64,000 nt of DNA from Xanthomonas euroxanthea (GTDB lineage: Bacteria; Pseudomonadota; Gammaproteobacteria; Xanthomonadales; Xanthomonadaceae). Under the pieces are notes generated by a model. That model searched no databases, was not told the DNA's origin, and saw nothing but the letters and a program-made list of their open reading frames with translations. The stretch lies in the NCBI RefSeq assembly GCF_900476395.1, contig NZ_UIHB01000001.1, forward strand, positions 773,385 to 837,384. The letters run 5' to 3'. The position numbers were made by a program, and so were the translations under genes. Position 1 is the first letter of the stretch, and the number at the start of each line of letters is the position of its first letter. Positions 35,807-45,914 of this stretch are shown here, one piece after another.

Positions 35807-36010
35807 ACGTGCGCACGCAACCGGCGACGCCGGGTACTGCTAAGCGCGGCTGCGGTGCTGGCCTCGCTTCGGCGCGAGGCCTGCCCGCAAACAGCAGCGC
35901 AAAAACAGCGGCCAGCAGCAGTCATGGCTGTTTCCATCGGCGCAGTGAACCTGCGGCTAGGGCCAGGCGCTACCCGGAGAGAGGAGCCGTGCGCACTGCC
36001 GGCCGTCTGA

Positions 36011-37201
36011 TCAAAGGCCTTGTAACCCACGCGCGATGCGCGCCACCGCCTGTTCCAGGCGCGGCAGGCTTTGCGTGTAGGCGATGCGCACGTGCTGGTT
36101 GGCGCGGTGGACGCCGAAGTCGATGCCGGGGGTGAAGGCGACATGCTCGGTTTCCAGGAAATGCGCGCAGAAGGCCTGGGCATCGTCCGAGAATGCGCTG
36201 ATGTCGGCGTAGAGGTAGAACGCGCCCTGCGGTTCGACGGCGATGTCGAAGCCGAGCTGGCGTAGCGCTGGCAGCAGATAGTCGCGGCGTTGCCGGAACT
36301 CGGCGCGGCGGGCTTCGAAGATGGCGATGCTCTCGGGAGTGAAGCAGGCAAGCGCGGCGTGCTGGGCGATGGTGGAGGCGCTGATGTAGAGGTTCTGCGC
36401 GAGTTTTTCCAGCTCGGGCACCGCCGCCGGAGGGGCGATCAACCAGCCCAGGCGCCAGCCGGTCATGCCGAAGTACTTGGAGAAACTGTTCAGCACGAAG
36501 GCGCTGTCGTCCACTTCCAGCACGCTGTGCGCGTCCATGCCATAGGTCAGGCCGTGGTAGATCTCGTCCACCACCAGATGCCCGCCACGTGCATGCAGCG
36601 CCTGCGACAGGCCGGCCAGTTGCGCGCGCGACAGCACGCTGCCGGTGGGGTTTGCGGGCGAGGCGACCAGTGCGCCGACGCTGCCGGCGTTCCAGCAGGC
36701 CTCGACCAGGCCAGGCGTCAGTTGGTAATCGGTGTCTGCGCCGACCGGCACCAGTTGCGCGGCGCCTTCGACCAGGCGCAGGAAGTGGCGGTTGCACGGA
36801 TAGCCGGGGTCGGCGAGCAGCCAGTGTTTGTCCGGGTCGACCAGCAGGCTGCTGGCCAGCAGCAATGCACCGGAGCCGCCCGGCGTGACCAGGATCCGTT
36901 CCGGGTCGACATCACAGCCATAACGCTGCGCATAGAAGCCGGCGATGGCAGCACGCAGCGCGGGCAGGCCACGTGCTGCGGTGTAGCGGGTGTGTCCCGC
37001 CGCCAGTGCGGCCTGTCCGGCCGCGACGATCGGTGCGGCGGTGGTGAAGTCCGGCTCGCCGATTTCCAAGTGGATCACATCGTGGCCGGCCTGTTCCAGC
37101 GCATTGGCGCGCGCCAGCAGCGCCATCACATGAAACGGGGCGATGTCCTGGCTGCGGCGGCTGTAACCGGAGAAGTGCGGAGGCGTGGTATCCATCGCCA
37201 T
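36011..37201 (-). CDS. class I/II aminotransferase (PLP-dependent)
   Basis: A 396-residue fold-type I aminotransferase. The PLP lysine lies in NSFSKYFGMTGWRLGWL; the cofactor-binding segments ILVTPGGSGALLL, ASPANPTGSVL (Asn) and VVDEIYHGLTYG (Asp, Tyr) are in order. The N-terminal HLEIGEPDFTT and C-terminal HVRIAYTQSLPRLEQA (carboxylate-binding Arg) complete the family pattern. It is nearest to the aspartate/alanine-type aminotransferases; exact substrate is not readable. Two ATGs (37201, 37195) are possible starts. It is divergent from the oligopeptidase B gene, 144 bases apart. Confidence 0.92.
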   Translation of the reverse strand: MAMDTTPPHFSGYSRRSQDIAPFHVMALLARANALEQAGHDVIHLEIGEPDFTTAAPIVAAGQAALAAGHTRYTAARGLPALRAAIAGFYAQRYGCDVDPERILVTPGGSGALLLASSLLVDPDKHWLLADPGYPCNRHFLRLVEGAAQLVPVGADTDYQLTPGLVEACWNAGSVGALVASPANPTGSVLSRAQLAGLSQALHARGGHLVVDEIYHGLTYGMDAHSVLEVDDSAFVLNSFSKYFGMTGWRLGWLIAPPAAVPELEKLAQNLYISASTIAQHAALACFTPESIAIFEARRAEFRQRRDYLLPALRQLGFDIAVEPQGAFYLYADISAFSDDAQAFCAHFLETEHVAFTPGIDFGVHRANQHVRIAYTQSLPRLEQAVARIARGLQGL

Positions 37202-37345
37202 GATGGTAGACCAGCGGCGGCACGGGATTTGTTACTGCGCGGCAAAGCGCACTACCAGCCCCCCTGGCACATGACGCTGCGCGCCGGTCTCTTCTACACT
37301 CGGGCGCTGGGATGGCATTGCGTTCATCCAACGGACCCCAATCTG

Positions 37346-39460
37346 ATGAAGCCTGTCCTCTCTTTTCTGATCGCCAGCCTGATGACCACATCTGTTCCTT
37401 CCGCCCTCGCAGCTCTGCCATCGCCGCCGGACGTGGCCAAGCGTCCGCATGTGGTCAAGGCCCCGTTCGGTGCCACCCGTGATGACGACTATTACTGGTT
37501 GCGCGACGACAAGCGTGAGGACAAGGCGATGCTGGCCTATCTCAATGCCGAGAACGCCTACACCGACACGGTGATGGCGCCGCTCAAGCCGCTGGAAGAC
37601 ACGCTGTACACCGAGATCGTCGGGCGCATCAAGCAGGACGACGCCAGCGTGCCGTATCGCGAGCGTGGCTACTGGTATTACACGCGCTTCGAAGCCGGCA
37701 AGGACTACCCGATCCAGGCGCGTCGCAAGGGCAGCATGGAGGCGCCGGAACAGATCCTGCTCGACGTCAACCAGATGGCGCAGGGCAAGGGGTACTTCAG
37801 CGTCGGCGATGCGGAAGTCAGCCAGGACAATCGCATCCTGGCCTGGGCCGACGATGCGGTGGGCCGCCGCCAGTACACGATCCGCTTCAAGAACCTGGAC
37901 ACCGGCGAGATCTACCCGGACACGGTGGAAGGCGTCTCGCCCAACGTGGTCTGGGCCGACGACAACAAGACCCTGTTCTATGTCGAAAACGATCCGGAAA
38001 CGCTGCTCACAGTGCGCGTGAAGAAACACGTGCTGGGCACGCCGGCCAAGGACGACGTGCTGGTCTACGAGGAGAAGGACGACAGCTTCTACATGGGCAT
38101 CGGCCGTACCCGCGACGACAAGTACATCACCATCGGCGTGGAAAGCACGGTGTCGTCGGAGACGCGTTACGCGCCGGCCGACAATCCGGAGCGGTTCACG
38201 CTGCTGGCCAAGCGCCAGCGCGATGTCGAATATCACCCCGAGCATTTCGACGGCCGCTGGGTGATCCGCACCAATGCCGATGGTGCCAAGAATTTCAAGC
38301 TGGTGACCGCACCTACCGACGCGACCACGCGCAAGCAGTGGACCGACTGGGTGGCGCACGATGACAAGGTCTATATCGAGAATTTCGAGCTGTTCGATGG
38401 CTTCACCGCGGTCGAGGAGCGCTCCGGCGGCCTGGAACGCGTGCGCCTGCTCAAGCGCGACGGCAGCCAGGAGTACGTCAAGGCCGATGAGCCTGCATAT
38501 TCGATGGGCCTGGCGATCAATTCCGAGCCGGACACCGCATGGTTGCGTTACAGCTACACCTCACTGACCACGCCGGCCACGACGTACGAACTCAATACGC
38601 AGACCGGCGAGCGCAAGTTGCTCAAGCAGCAGCCAGTGATCGGTTACGACGCCGGCAAGTACGTCACCGAGCGCGTCTGGGTGACCGCGCGCGACGGCGT
38701 CAAGGTGCCGGTGTCGCTGGTGTACAAGCAGGGCTTCAAGAAGGACGGCAGTGCCGCGTTGTTCCAGTACGCCTACGGCAGCTACGGCATGTCGATGGAC
38801 CCGGCATTCAACCTGCCGGCGATCAGCCTGCTGGACCGTGGCGTGGTGTATGCCATCGCGCACATCCGCGGCGGCCAGGAAATGGGCCGCCAGTGGTACG
38901 ACGACGGCAAGCTGCTGCACAAGAAGAACACCTTCACCGACTTCATCGACGTCACCCGTGGCCTGGTGGCACAGGGCTACGCCGCCAAGGATCGCGTCGC
39001 CGCCTCCGGTGGCAGTGCCGGTGGATTGCTGATGGGTGCGGTGGCCAACATGGCCCCGCAGGACTACCGCGTGATGGTTGCGCAGGTACCGTTCGTCGAC
39101 GTGGTCACCACCATGCTCGATGCCAGCATCCCGCTGACCACCAACGAATACGACGAGTGGGGCAACCCGGAAAAGAAGGCCTATTACGACTACATGCTGT
39201 CCTACTCCCCGTACGACAACGTGACCAGGCAGGCCTATCCGGCCCTGTTTGTCGGCACCGGCCTGTGGGATTCGCAGGTGCAGTACTGGGAACCCGCCAA
39301 GTGGGTGGCCAAGCTGCGCGACGACAACACCGGCACCCAGCCGATCGTCTTCCGCACCAACATGGAAGCCGGCCATGGCGGCAAGTCCGGCCGTTTCCGC
39401 CGCTACCGCGAGCTCGCCGAGTCGTATGCGTTTGTGCTGGAGCAGCTTGGGGTCAGGTAG
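37346..39460 (+). CDS. ptrB: oligopeptidase B-type S9A peptidase, exported
   Basis: Cleaves short peptides after basic residues in the family norm. 704 residues: signal peptide (1 to about 22), entry motif HGATRDDDYYWLRDD-type segment (here APFGATRDDDYYWLRDD), propeller (about 85-420), hydrolase domain. Triad: Ser in ASGGSAGGLLMGA, Asp in TGLWDSQVQYWEPAKW, His in EAGHGGKSGR. The GGSAGGLL and WDxQVxYWEPAKW motifs mark oligopeptidase B rather than prolyl oligopeptidase. E. coli PtrB is cytoplasmic; this one has a signal peptide and is expected in the periplasm. Confidence 0.93.
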   Translation: MKPVLSFLIASLMTTSVPSALAALPSPPDVAKRPHVVKAPFGATRDDDYYWLRDDKREDKAMLAYLNAENAYTDTVMAPLKPLEDTLYTEIVGRIKQDDASVPYRERGYWYYTRFEAGKDYPIQARRKGSMEAPEQILLDVNQMAQGKGYFSVGDAEVSQDNRILAWADDAVGRRQYTIRFKNLDTGEIYPDTVEGVSPNVVWADDNKTLFYVENDPETLLTVRVKKHVLGTPAKDDVLVYEEKDDSFYMGIGRTRDDKYITIGVESTVSSETRYAPADNPERFTLLAKRQRDVEYHPEHFDGRWVIRTNADGAKNFKLVTAPTDATTRKQWTDWVAHDDKVYIENFELFDGFTAVEERSGGLERVRLLKRDGSQEYVKADEPAYSMGLAINSEPDTAWLRYSYTSLTTPATTYELNTQTGERKLLKQQPVIGYDAGKYVTERVWVTARDGVKVPVSLVYKQGFKKDGSAALFQYAYGSYGMSMDPAFNLPAISLLDRGVVYAIAHIRGGQEMGRQWYDDGKLLHKKNTFTDFIDVTRGLVAQGYAAKDRVAASGGSAGGLLMGAVANMAPQDYRVMVAQVPFVDVVTTMLDASIPLTTNEYDEWGNPEKKAYYDYMLSYSPYDNVTRQAYPALFVGTGLWDSQVQYWEPAKWVAKLRDDNTGTQPIVFRTNMEAGHGGKSGRFRRYRELAESYAFVLEQLGVR

Positions 39461-39569
39461 CTGAGGGGCGGGGATCGGGGAGTCGGGATTGGGGATTGGT
39501 AAGAGCAGGTGGCTGGGTCCAATGCCGACGCCAGGCCACCTCAACGCCGGCTGGCCGTATCATTTACCC

Positions 39570-39968
39570 ATGACGCGACCGACTCGATTCCGCTGGGCCT
39601 GGTGGTTGCTGGCCTACGCCAGCCTGGCGACCGGCATCGTCGGTATCTTCGTGCCCGGCCTGCCGACGACCGTGTTCATCCTGATTTCCGCCTGGGCCGC
39701 CTCGCACGGCTCCGAGCGCCTGCACGCCTGGCTGCTCTCGCACCCGCGCTTCGGCCCGGCGATCGTCGAGTGGCAGAGCTATCGGGCGGTCAGTCGCAAG
39801 GCCAAGTGGCTGGCCACGCTCACCATGAGCGTGTGCGCCGCCATCATGCTGTGGTGCGTGCCGGTGTTCTGGGTCAAGTGCGTGTCGATCGGCAGCATGG
39901 CGGTGGTGGCGATCTGGTTGTGGCTGCGCCCCGAGCCGCCACCGCGCGCGATCTCGGCGCCGCGCTGA
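39570..39968 (+). CDS. DUF454 inner-membrane protein (YbaN-like)
   Basis: A 132-residue membrane protein with the DUF454 hallmark near the N terminus, GIVGIFVPGLPTTVFILISAW, then WLLSHPRFGPAIVEW and a second hydrophobic pair at about 85-118. Three to four membrane helices are expected. The family has no established function. The ATG at 39570 follows the usual size. The bases 39465-39515 upstream contain a GGGATCGGGGAGTCGGGATTGGGGATTGG-type repeat also found between hslV and hslU. Confidence 0.9.
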   Translation: MTRPTRFRWAWWLLAYASLATGIVGIFVPGLPTTVFILISAWAASHGSERLHAWLLSHPRFGPAIVEWQSYRAVSRKAKWLATLTMSVCAAIMLWCVPVFWVKCVSIGSMAVVAIWLWLRPEPPPRAISAPR

Positions 39969-40007
39969 GCACACGTCAGTCAGGGTGTTCTGGCTATACT
40001 TCGACGC

Positions 40008-40262
40008 ATGAGCCTTCTGTCCCGACCATCCGTTCGCCTCGCACTGGTTGGTGCGACCTTTGTCCTGCTTGCCGCCTGCGGCAACAAGGGCCCGCTGGTG
40101 ATGCCGCAGAAGCCGGTGCCGGTGGAAGCCCAGCCCGTGCCGCAGCCGCCGGACGCGCCGCAACCACTGGACGAGTCGAACCCGGCACCTGCGCCGGTGA
40201 ACACCGATCCGCAGCCCGCGCCCACTACCGACCAGCCCGCTAGCAGCGGCAATGAGCGCTGA
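40008..40262 (+). CDS. lptM: small lipoprotein LptM (YifL)
   Basis: An 84-residue lipoprotein with signal peptide and lipobox LLAAC (C24) followed by the conserved GNKGPLVMP segment of the YifL/LptM family, then a Pro/Ala-rich tail. LptM in E. coli helps the LptDE lipopolysaccharide translocon form its correct disulfides at the outer membrane. The 3' end overlaps dapF by 11 bases, the same gene order as in E. coli (yifL-dapF-yigA-xerC), which supports the call. Confidence 0.9.
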   Translation: MSLLSRPSVRLALVGATFVLLAACGNKGPLVMPQKPVPVEAQPVPQPPDAPQPLDESNPAPAPVNTDPQPAPTTDQPASSGNER

Positions 40263-41103
40263 CGGTCGCAGCGGGCGCCTGCGTTTCACCAAGATGCATG
40301 GCGCCGGCAACGATTTCGTGGTGCTGGACCTGCGCGACGGCACGCCGCCGCCGGATGCCGCGCTGGCTGCACATCTGGCCGACCGCCATTTCGGCGTGGG
40401 CTGCGACCAGATCCTGACCATCGAGCCTCCGCGCAGCAGCGAGGCGGTGGCCGCTTACGGCATCTGGAATTCCGACGGCACGGCCGCGCGCCAATGCGGC
40501 AACGGCGCGCGCTGTGTGGCGGCCTGGCTGGTGCGCGACGGCACTGCGCAAGGCGATGATTTCGTCATCGATAGCCCGTTCACCTCCCACCGCGTGCAAC
40601 GCCTGGACACCGGCACCTACGCGGTGGCGATGGGCGTGCCGCAATTCGAGCCCACACAGATCCCGCTGGCCGGCTTTGCGCGCGCGCGCGAGGAATACGC
40701 GCTGCCGGTGCATGGCGAAACCGTGCGCTTTGGCGCGGTGTCGATGGGCAACCCGCATGCGGTATTGGAAGTGGGGCGGGTGGATGCGGCGCCAGTGGAG
40801 CGCGTCGGCGCCTCGCTGCAGCAGAACGCCGCGTTCCCCGATTCGGTCAATGTCGGCTTCGTGCAGGTTGTCGACCCCACGCACGTGCGCCTGCGCGTGT
40901 TCGAGCGCGGTGTCGGCGAAACCCTGGCCTGCGGCAGCGGCGCGTGCGCGGCGGCGGTGGTGCTGATGCAGCGCGGCCGTGTCGAGCGCGACGTGCAGGT
41001 GTCCTTGCCCGGTGGCGAACTGCGCATTCGCTGGGATGGCGATCAGCAGCAGGTGGTGATGTCCGGTCCGGCCGTGTTCGTCTTCGATGGAGAGTGGAAC
41101 TGA
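40252..41103 (+). CDS. dapF: diaminopimelate epimerase
   Basis: Converts LL- to meso-diaminopimelate for lysine and peptidoglycan. 283 residues. The two catalytic cysteines are in RQCGNGARC (first) and ACGSGACA (second), and the N terminus has the family [23 protein letters not shown] and the late GVGETLACG region are as expected. The start codon lies inside the end of lptM, and its stop overlaps the DUF484 start in TGATG, so the genes are translationally coupled. Confidence 0.97.
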   Translation: MSADGRSGRLRFTKMHGAGNDFVVLDLRDGTPPPDAALAAHLADRHFGVGCDQILTIEPPRSSEAVAAYGIWNSDGTAARQCGNGARCVAAWLVRDGTAQGDDFVIDSPFTSHRVQRLDTGTYAVAMGVPQFEPTQIPLAGFARAREEYALPVHGETVRFGAVSMGNPHAVLEVGRVDAAPVERVGASLQQNAAFPDSVNVGFVQVVDPTHVRLRVFERGVGETLACGSGACAAAVVLMQRGRVERDVQVSLPGGELRIRWDGDQQQVVMSGPAVFVFDGEWN

Positions 41104-41774
41104 TGAGCGAGAACACGGACAAATTCGGCGCGCACGACGTGGCAACCTGGTTGCGGCGCCATCCGACCTTCCTCAAGCAGTTCCCGGACCTGGCGGTGAG
41201 CCTGCTGGTGCCGCGCGACGACGGCCCGACCGCGTCGCTGGCCACCTACCAGCTGGAAGTGCTGCGCGACAAGAATCGCGAGCTGTCGCGGCGCCTGCAC
41301 GAGCTTGGCCACAATGCGCAGGACAACGAGCGCCTGGCCGTGCGCACGCATCAACTGACCCTGGCACTGATGCGCCAGACCAGCGCGGCCGACACGCTCA
41401 AGGCGATGGCCGCCTCGCTGGCGGAGGATTTCAACGGCGAACTGGTACGGCTGGTGTTGCTCAAGCCGGTTGCCGGCCTGGAGGCCGACTGGCTGCAGGT
41501 CATTGCCGCCGATGATGCGCGGCTTGCCCCGTTCCGCGATTGCCTGGGCGACGGCGAGCCCATCTGCGGCCGCCTGCAGACGGAAAAACATGCGCTGCTG
41601 TATGCCGGCCAGGCCACCGACGTGCAATCCACCGCGCTGCTGCCGTTGCCCGGCATCGGCTTGATTGCGGTCGGTAGCAGCGACGCCAACCGCTTCTATC
41701 CCGGCATGGGCACCTTGTTCCTGCGCATGATGGGCGAGTCCTTGAGCGTGGCCTTGCAGCGCTTCGATACGTGA
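41103..41774 (+). CDS. DUF484 family protein (YigA-like)
   Basis: A 223-residue cytoplasmic protein. The N terminus has the DUF484 hallmark VATWLRRHPTFLKQFPDL, then a helical region (about 45-90, likely coiled coil, LEVLRDKNRELSRRLHEL) and a GAF-like second half. Its function is unknown, but it is kept between dapF and xerC across gammaproteobacteria. It shares one base with the dapF stop. Confidence 0.93.
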   Translation: MSENTDKFGAHDVATWLRRHPTFLKQFPDLAVSLLVPRDDGPTASLATYQLEVLRDKNRELSRRLHELGHNAQDNERLAVRTHQLTLALMRQTSAADTLKAMAASLAEDFNGELVRLVLLKPVAGLEADWLQVIAADDARLAPFRDCLGDGEPICGRLQTEKHALLYAGQATDVQSTALLPLPGIGLIAVGSSDANRFYPGMGTLFLRMMGESLSVALQRFDT

Positions 41775-41852
41775 TGCGTGGCGTGGGCTGCGCCGATGCA
41801 TGCCGCCTGCGCTGGATGGCCGCGCCGATGACGTGGCAACGAGGAGTCTGAG

Positions 41853-42740
41853 GTGGCGTCGGTCGACGATTTCCTGGCGTATCTGCAGGTCGAGCGGCAG
41901 GTGTCTGCGCATACGCTGGATGCCTACCGGCGCGATCTCGCCGCGTTGGTGGGGTGGGCCGGCGAACAGGCCATCGACGATGTTGCGCAGCTGGAGAGCG
42001 CGCAGTTGCGGCAATTCGTCGCGGCCGAGCACCGGCGCGGGTTGTCGCCCAAGAGCCTGCAGCGCCGCCTGTCGGCATGCCGCAGTTACTACGCCTGGTT
42101 GCTCAGGCATGGCCGCATTGCCGCCAGTCCTGCCGCGGCGCTGCGTGCGCCCAAGGCGCCACGCAAGTTGCCGCAGGTGCTGGATGCCGACGAGGCGGTG
42201 CGTCTGGTCGAGGTGCCGACCGATGCGCCGCTGGGCCTGCGCGATCGCGCCTTGCTGGAGCTGTTCTATTCGTCCGGGCTGCGCCTGAGCGAGCTTTGCG
42301 CGCTGCGCTGGCGTGATCTGGATCTGGACAGCGGGTTGGTGATGGTGCTCGGCAAGGGCGGCAAGCAGCGCCTGGTGCCGGTAGGCTCGCATGCGATCGG
42401 CGCCTTGCGCCAATGGCTGCGCGACAGCGGCGGGCGTGCCGACACGCATGTATTCCCCGGCCGCGCCGGCGGAGCCATTTCGCAACGCGCAGTGCAGATC
42501 CGCATCAAGCAACTGGCGGTACGCCAGGGCATGTTCAAGGACGTGCATCCGCATATGCTGCGGCACAGTTTTGCCAGCCACATCCTCGAATCCTCCGGCG
42601 ACCTGCGTGGCGTGCAGGAGTTGCTTGGGCATTCGGATATCGCCACCACCCAGATCTACACGCATCTGGATTTCCAGCATCTGGCCAAGGTCTACGACGC
42701 CGCGCATCCGCGTGCAAAGCGCAAGAAAGCCGCCGAGTAA
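41853..42740 (+). CDS. xerC: tyrosine recombinase XerC
   Basis: Acts with XerD at the dif site to resolve chromosome dimers. 295 residues: N-terminal SAM-like core-binding domain (about 1-85; FLAYLQVERQVSAHTLDAYRRDL) and catalytic domain with R in SSGLRLSELCALRW, K in GKGGKQR, H and R in HMLRHSFASH, H in LLGHSDIATTQ and nucleophile Y in IYTHLDF. The GTG start at 41853 is set by GAGGAG 7 bases upstream and fits the usual length. Fourth gene of the lptM-dapF-DUF484-xerC group. Confidence 0.96.
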   Translation: MASVDDFLAYLQVERQVSAHTLDAYRRDLAALVGWAGEQAIDDVAQLESAQLRQFVAAEHRRGLSPKSLQRRLSACRSYYAWLLRHGRIAASPAAALRAPKAPRKLPQVLDADEAVRLVEVPTDAPLGLRDRALLELFYSSGLRLSELCALRWRDLDLDSGLVMVLGKGGKQRLVPVGSHAIGALRQWLRDSGGRADTHVFPGRAGGAISQRAVQIRIKQLAVRQGMFKDVHPHMLRHSFASHILESSGDLRGVQELLGHSDIATTQIYTHLDFQHLAKVYDAAHPRAKRKKAAE

Positions 42741-42971
42741 GCGGGACGCAGCGCCTGACGTTGCGATGCCTGGTGCGCAGCGCAAGGATCTGCCAATTGC
42801 GTGATGGACAGCCACAGGCAGTTGATGCACGTCCCCGACCGGCACCGCAGCTATCGCCTCTCCGCCGGTGCGAGAGGGGCTTGACCGCACTCAGGTGCTG
42901 CCATGTCCGAAGGCGGCGAGCAGGGCCGGCACGCGTGCGTCACGCTGCGCTTCCGCCTCTGGAAGATCGTC

Positions 42972-43460
42972 ATGACCTCGTTTCGTTTGACCGGGCTCGA
43001 TCCGGCCCTGTTCGCCCATCTGCACGGACTCGATGACGTTGCGTTGACCACCCACCACGCAATACGTGTGATCGCCGATGCCGATCACGGATTTCCGTGT
43101 CGTGTCAGCCTGCAGGATGCGCGCGCAGGTGAGCAGTTGCTGCTGCTGCCATATCTGCATCAGGCTGCCGACTCGCCCTACCGCGCGAGCGGGCCGATCT
43201 TTGTGCGTGCCGCAGCGGTGCCCGCACGGCTGGAGCCCGACGCGGTGCCGGCTGCGATCCAATCGCGGCTGATCTCACTGCGGGCCTACGATCATCGCCA
43301 TCATCTGGTGAACGCCGAGGTGTGTGCAGGCGACCACGTCGCAGCGTGGTTGCACGCGTGCCTGGACGATACGCAGATCGCCTACGTGCACCTGCATCAC
43401 GCCCGTCAGGGCTGTTACGCGTGCCGCGCCGATCGCGTTGCGGGGACTGAGCGAGACTGA
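42972..43460 (+). CDS. DUF1203 family protein
   Basis: A 162-residue cytoplasmic protein resembling the DUF1203 family: [26 protein letters not shown], then [12 protein letters not shown] and, near the end, [19 protein letters not shown]. The family has no known function. The ATG at 42972 has GGAAG 7 bases upstream; the longer frame is not supported. It sits alone between xerC and hslV. The gap that follows, 43461-43747, contains ACCCAGCACCCAGCACCCA-type 8-base tandem repeats at about 43472-43501. Confidence 0.88.
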   Translation: MTSFRLTGLDPALFAHLHGLDDVALTTHHAIRVIADADHGFPCRVSLQDARAGEQLLLLPYLHQAADSPYRASGPIFVRAAAVPARLEPDAVPAAIQSRLISLRAYDHRHHLVNAEVCAGDHVAAWLHACLDDTQIAYVHLHHARQGCYACRADRVAGTERD

Positions 43461-43747
43461 AATCCTCGCCCAGCACCCAACACCCAGCACCCAGCACCCA
43501 GGAGTGTGGCGAGGGTAGGCACGGGCGATGGATCGGCCGATGGCAGGCCGGATGTCGTGTAGACCGCGGCCCATCTGCCCGAAGCAGGCCTGCGGGCGTT
43601 GAGGCGCCGAAGGTGCCGGGAGCAGTCCAAGGCGGACGCTGTCGCGCGCTTAGGCGCACTCACCCCCGCCTCGATGCGGCGCTTGGTCGCAGCGCGCTTG
43701 AACCCGGCAGGGGCGTCCCCACCTCATGGGAAACCCCCGGAGGACCC

Positions 43748-44299
43748 ATGGATCCCAGCCAGAATCCCAACATCGTTCACGCCACCACCATCATCTCGGT
43801 TCGGCGTGGCGGGCATGTCGCCGTCGCCGGCGATGGCCAGGTCACCCTCGGCCACACGGTCATGAAGGGCAATGCGCGCAAGGTGCGCCGGCTCGGCCGC
43901 GAAGGGCAGGTGCTGGCCGGTTTTGCCGGTGCCGCCGCCGATGCATTCACCCTGTTCGAGCTGTTCGAAGCCAAGCTCGACAAGCATGGGCAACTGACCC
44001 GTGCCGCTGTGGAGCTGGCCAAGGACTGGCGCACCGAGCGCCGCCTGGGCAAGCTCGAGGCGCTGCTTGCGGTCGCCGATAAAGAAACCTCGTTGATCAT
44101 CAGCGGTACCGGCGATGTGATCGAACCGGAAGACGGCATCATCGCCATCGGTTCGGGTGGCTCGTACGCCTTGTCGGCCGCTCGCGCGCTGCTGGCGCAC
44201 ACCGAGCTCGATGCCAAGACCATCGCCACCGAAGCGATCAATATCGCCGGCGATATCTGTATCTATACCAATCGCAATGTGGTGGTCGAGGAGCTGTGA
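43748..44299 (+). CDS. hslV: ATP-dependent protease subunit HslV
   Basis: Proteolytic core of the HslUV (ClpQY) complex, which degrades misfolded and regulatory proteins with HslU. 183 residues. The catalytic Thr is T13 in [10 protein letters not shown]; in E. coli the same Thr follows directly after Met, so here a 12-residue N-terminal propeptide must be removed. The conserved [21 protein letters not shown] and sodium-binding region follow. The start has an excellent GGAGG upstream at about 43738, and no ATG exists directly before TTI, so the propeptide is real at sequence level. A short gap with an inverted repeat leads to hslU. Confidence 0.96.
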   Translation: MDPSQNPNIVHATTIISVRRGGHVAVAGDGQVTLGHTVMKGNARKVRRLGREGQVLAGFAGAAADAFTLFELFEAKLDKHGQLTRAAVELAKDWRTERRLGKLEALLAVADKETSLIISGTGDVIEPEDGIIAIGSGGSYALSAARALLAHTELDAKTIATEAINIAGDICIYTNRNVVVEEL

Positions 44300-44405
44300 A
44301 TCGGGAGTGGGGAATCGGGAATCGCAACAGCGGTTTCGGTTCCACCCCGACGACAGAGGCTCTTGATTTCGCGCTTGCGATTCCCCTTTCCCCATTCTCG
44401 ATTCC
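44299..44405. repeat. GGGAATCGGGAATCG inverted repeat between hslV and hslU
   Basis: GGGGAATCGGGAATCGCAA just after the hslV stop is mirrored by TTGCGATTCCCCTTTCCCC and GATTCCCC just before hslU. They can pair as an imperfect long stem with a loop of about 45 bases. The same motif is present near 39465-39515. It may be a mobile repeat or act on the relative expression of the two subunits. Confidence 0.6.
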
Positions 44406-44408
44406 CCA

Positions 44409-45776
44409 ATGCCAAATCCCGATAGCTCAACCATGACTCCGCGCGAAATCGTGCAGGAGCTCGACCGTCATATCGTCGGCCAGCACGATGCCAAGCGTGC
44501 GGTTGCCATCGCGCTGCGTAATCGCTGGCGCCGCATGCAGCTGCCCGAAGAGCTGCGCAACGAGGTGATGCCCAAGAACATCCTGATGATTGGTCCGACC
44601 GGCGTCGGCAAGACCGAGATCGCACGCCGCCTGGCCACGTTGGCCAATGCACCGTTCGTCAAGGTCGAAGCCACGCGCTTTACCGAGGTCGGCTATGTCG
44701 GCAAGGATGTGGAGCAGATCATCCGCGATCTGGCCGATACCTCGGTCAAGCTGTATCGCGAACAGGCCAAGGTGCGCGTGCGCAACCAGGCCGAAGAGCG
44801 CGCCGAAGATCGCATCCTGGACGCGCTGCTGCCGCGCCGTGCGGCCGGGATCGGCTTCGATCCGGAAGCGGCACGCAACGAGCCCTCCTCGCAGGACAAC
44901 GACACCCGCATCAAGTTCCGACGCATGCTGCGCAGTGGCGAACTGGACGAGCGCGAGATCGAGCTGGAAGTGACGGTCAATGCCAGCATGGACATCATGA
45001 CCCCGCCGGGCATGGAGGAAATGGGCCAGCAGTTGCGGCAGATGTTTTCCAACCTGGGCAGCGGCAAGTCGCAAAAGCGCAAGCTCACCATCAAGGCCGC
45101 GCGCCCACTGCTGATCGAAGAAGAAGCCGGCAAGCTGGTCAACGAGGACGATGTGCGCACGGCGGCGATCGAGGCCTGCGAGCAGCACGGCATCGTGTTC
45201 ATCGACGAGATCGACAAGGTGGCCAAGCGCGGCGAAGCCGGCTCCAATGGCGGCGATGTCAGCCGCGAGGGCGTGCAGCGGGATCTGCTGCCGCTGGTGG
45301 AAGGCTCCAACGTGTCGACCAAGTACGGCACGGTCAAGACCGACCATATCCTGTTCATCGCCTCCGGTGCATTCCACCTGGCCAAGCCCAGCGATCTGAT
45401 TCCCGAATTGCAGGGCCGTTTTCCGATCCGCGTGGAATTGACCGCGCTGACCAAGGCCGATTTCGTGCGCATCCTCACCGAGCCCAAGGCGGCGTTGATC
45501 AAGCAGTACGAGGCCCTGCTGCAGACCGAGGGCGTGCGCCTGACCTTCGGCGCCGATGCGGTGGAGCGCCTGGCCGAGATTGCCGCACAGGTCAACGAGC
45601 GGCAGGAAAACATCGGCGCGCGCCGCCTGCACACGGTGCTGGAGCGTCTGCTCGATGTGCTGAGCTACGAGGCACCGGACCGTGACGGGCAAAGCGTCAC
45701 TGTCGATGCGGCCTATGTCGATGCGCAGCTCGGCGAGCTGGTGCAGGATCCGGACCTGAGCCGCTACATCCTCTGA
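44409..45776 (+). CDS. hslU: ATP-dependent protease ATPase subunit HslU
   Basis: AAA+ unfoldase that feeds HslV. 455 residues, slightly longer than E. coli HslU. Walker A GPTGVGKT at about 62-69, pore motif in [15 protein letters not shown] (GYVG), an intermediate domain (about 110-230), Walker B IVFIDEID, and the C-terminal DLSRYIL tail that docks into HslV. An alternative ATG at 44433 would remove 8 residues; the first ATG at 44409 gives the usual length for the genus. It is downstream of hslV, the standard order. Confidence 0.97.
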   Translation: MPNPDSSTMTPREIVQELDRHIVGQHDAKRAVAIALRNRWRRMQLPEELRNEVMPKNILMIGPTGVGKTEIARRLATLANAPFVKVEATRFTEVGYVGKDVEQIIRDLADTSVKLYREQAKVRVRNQAEERAEDRILDALLPRRAAGIGFDPEAARNEPSSQDNDTRIKFRRMLRSGELDEREIELEVTVNASMDIMTPPGMEEMGQQLRQMFSNLGSGKSQKRKLTIKAARPLLIEEEAGKLVNEDDVRTAAIEACEQHGIVFIDEIDKVAKRGEAGSNGGDVSREGVQRDLLPLVEGSNVSTKYGTVKTDHILFIASGAFHLAKPSDLIPELQGRFPIRVELTALTKADFVRILTEPKAALIKQYEALLQTEGVRLTFGADAVERLAEIAAQVNERQENIGARRLHTVLERLLDVLSYEAPDRDGQSVTVDAAYVDAQLGELVQDPDLSRYIL

Positions 45777-45914
45777 TCGCAGCGCACCTGCGCGCAGATG
45801 CGCAATGCAATGCGCGTATGGCGTCTGCCGTGAAATGCAGTGCAAGCGCGGCAGGAACGCATCGCAGGACGATGCAAGCCGGCCGCATGCTGGGCAGATG
45901 CAGTCAAAAGCCGA

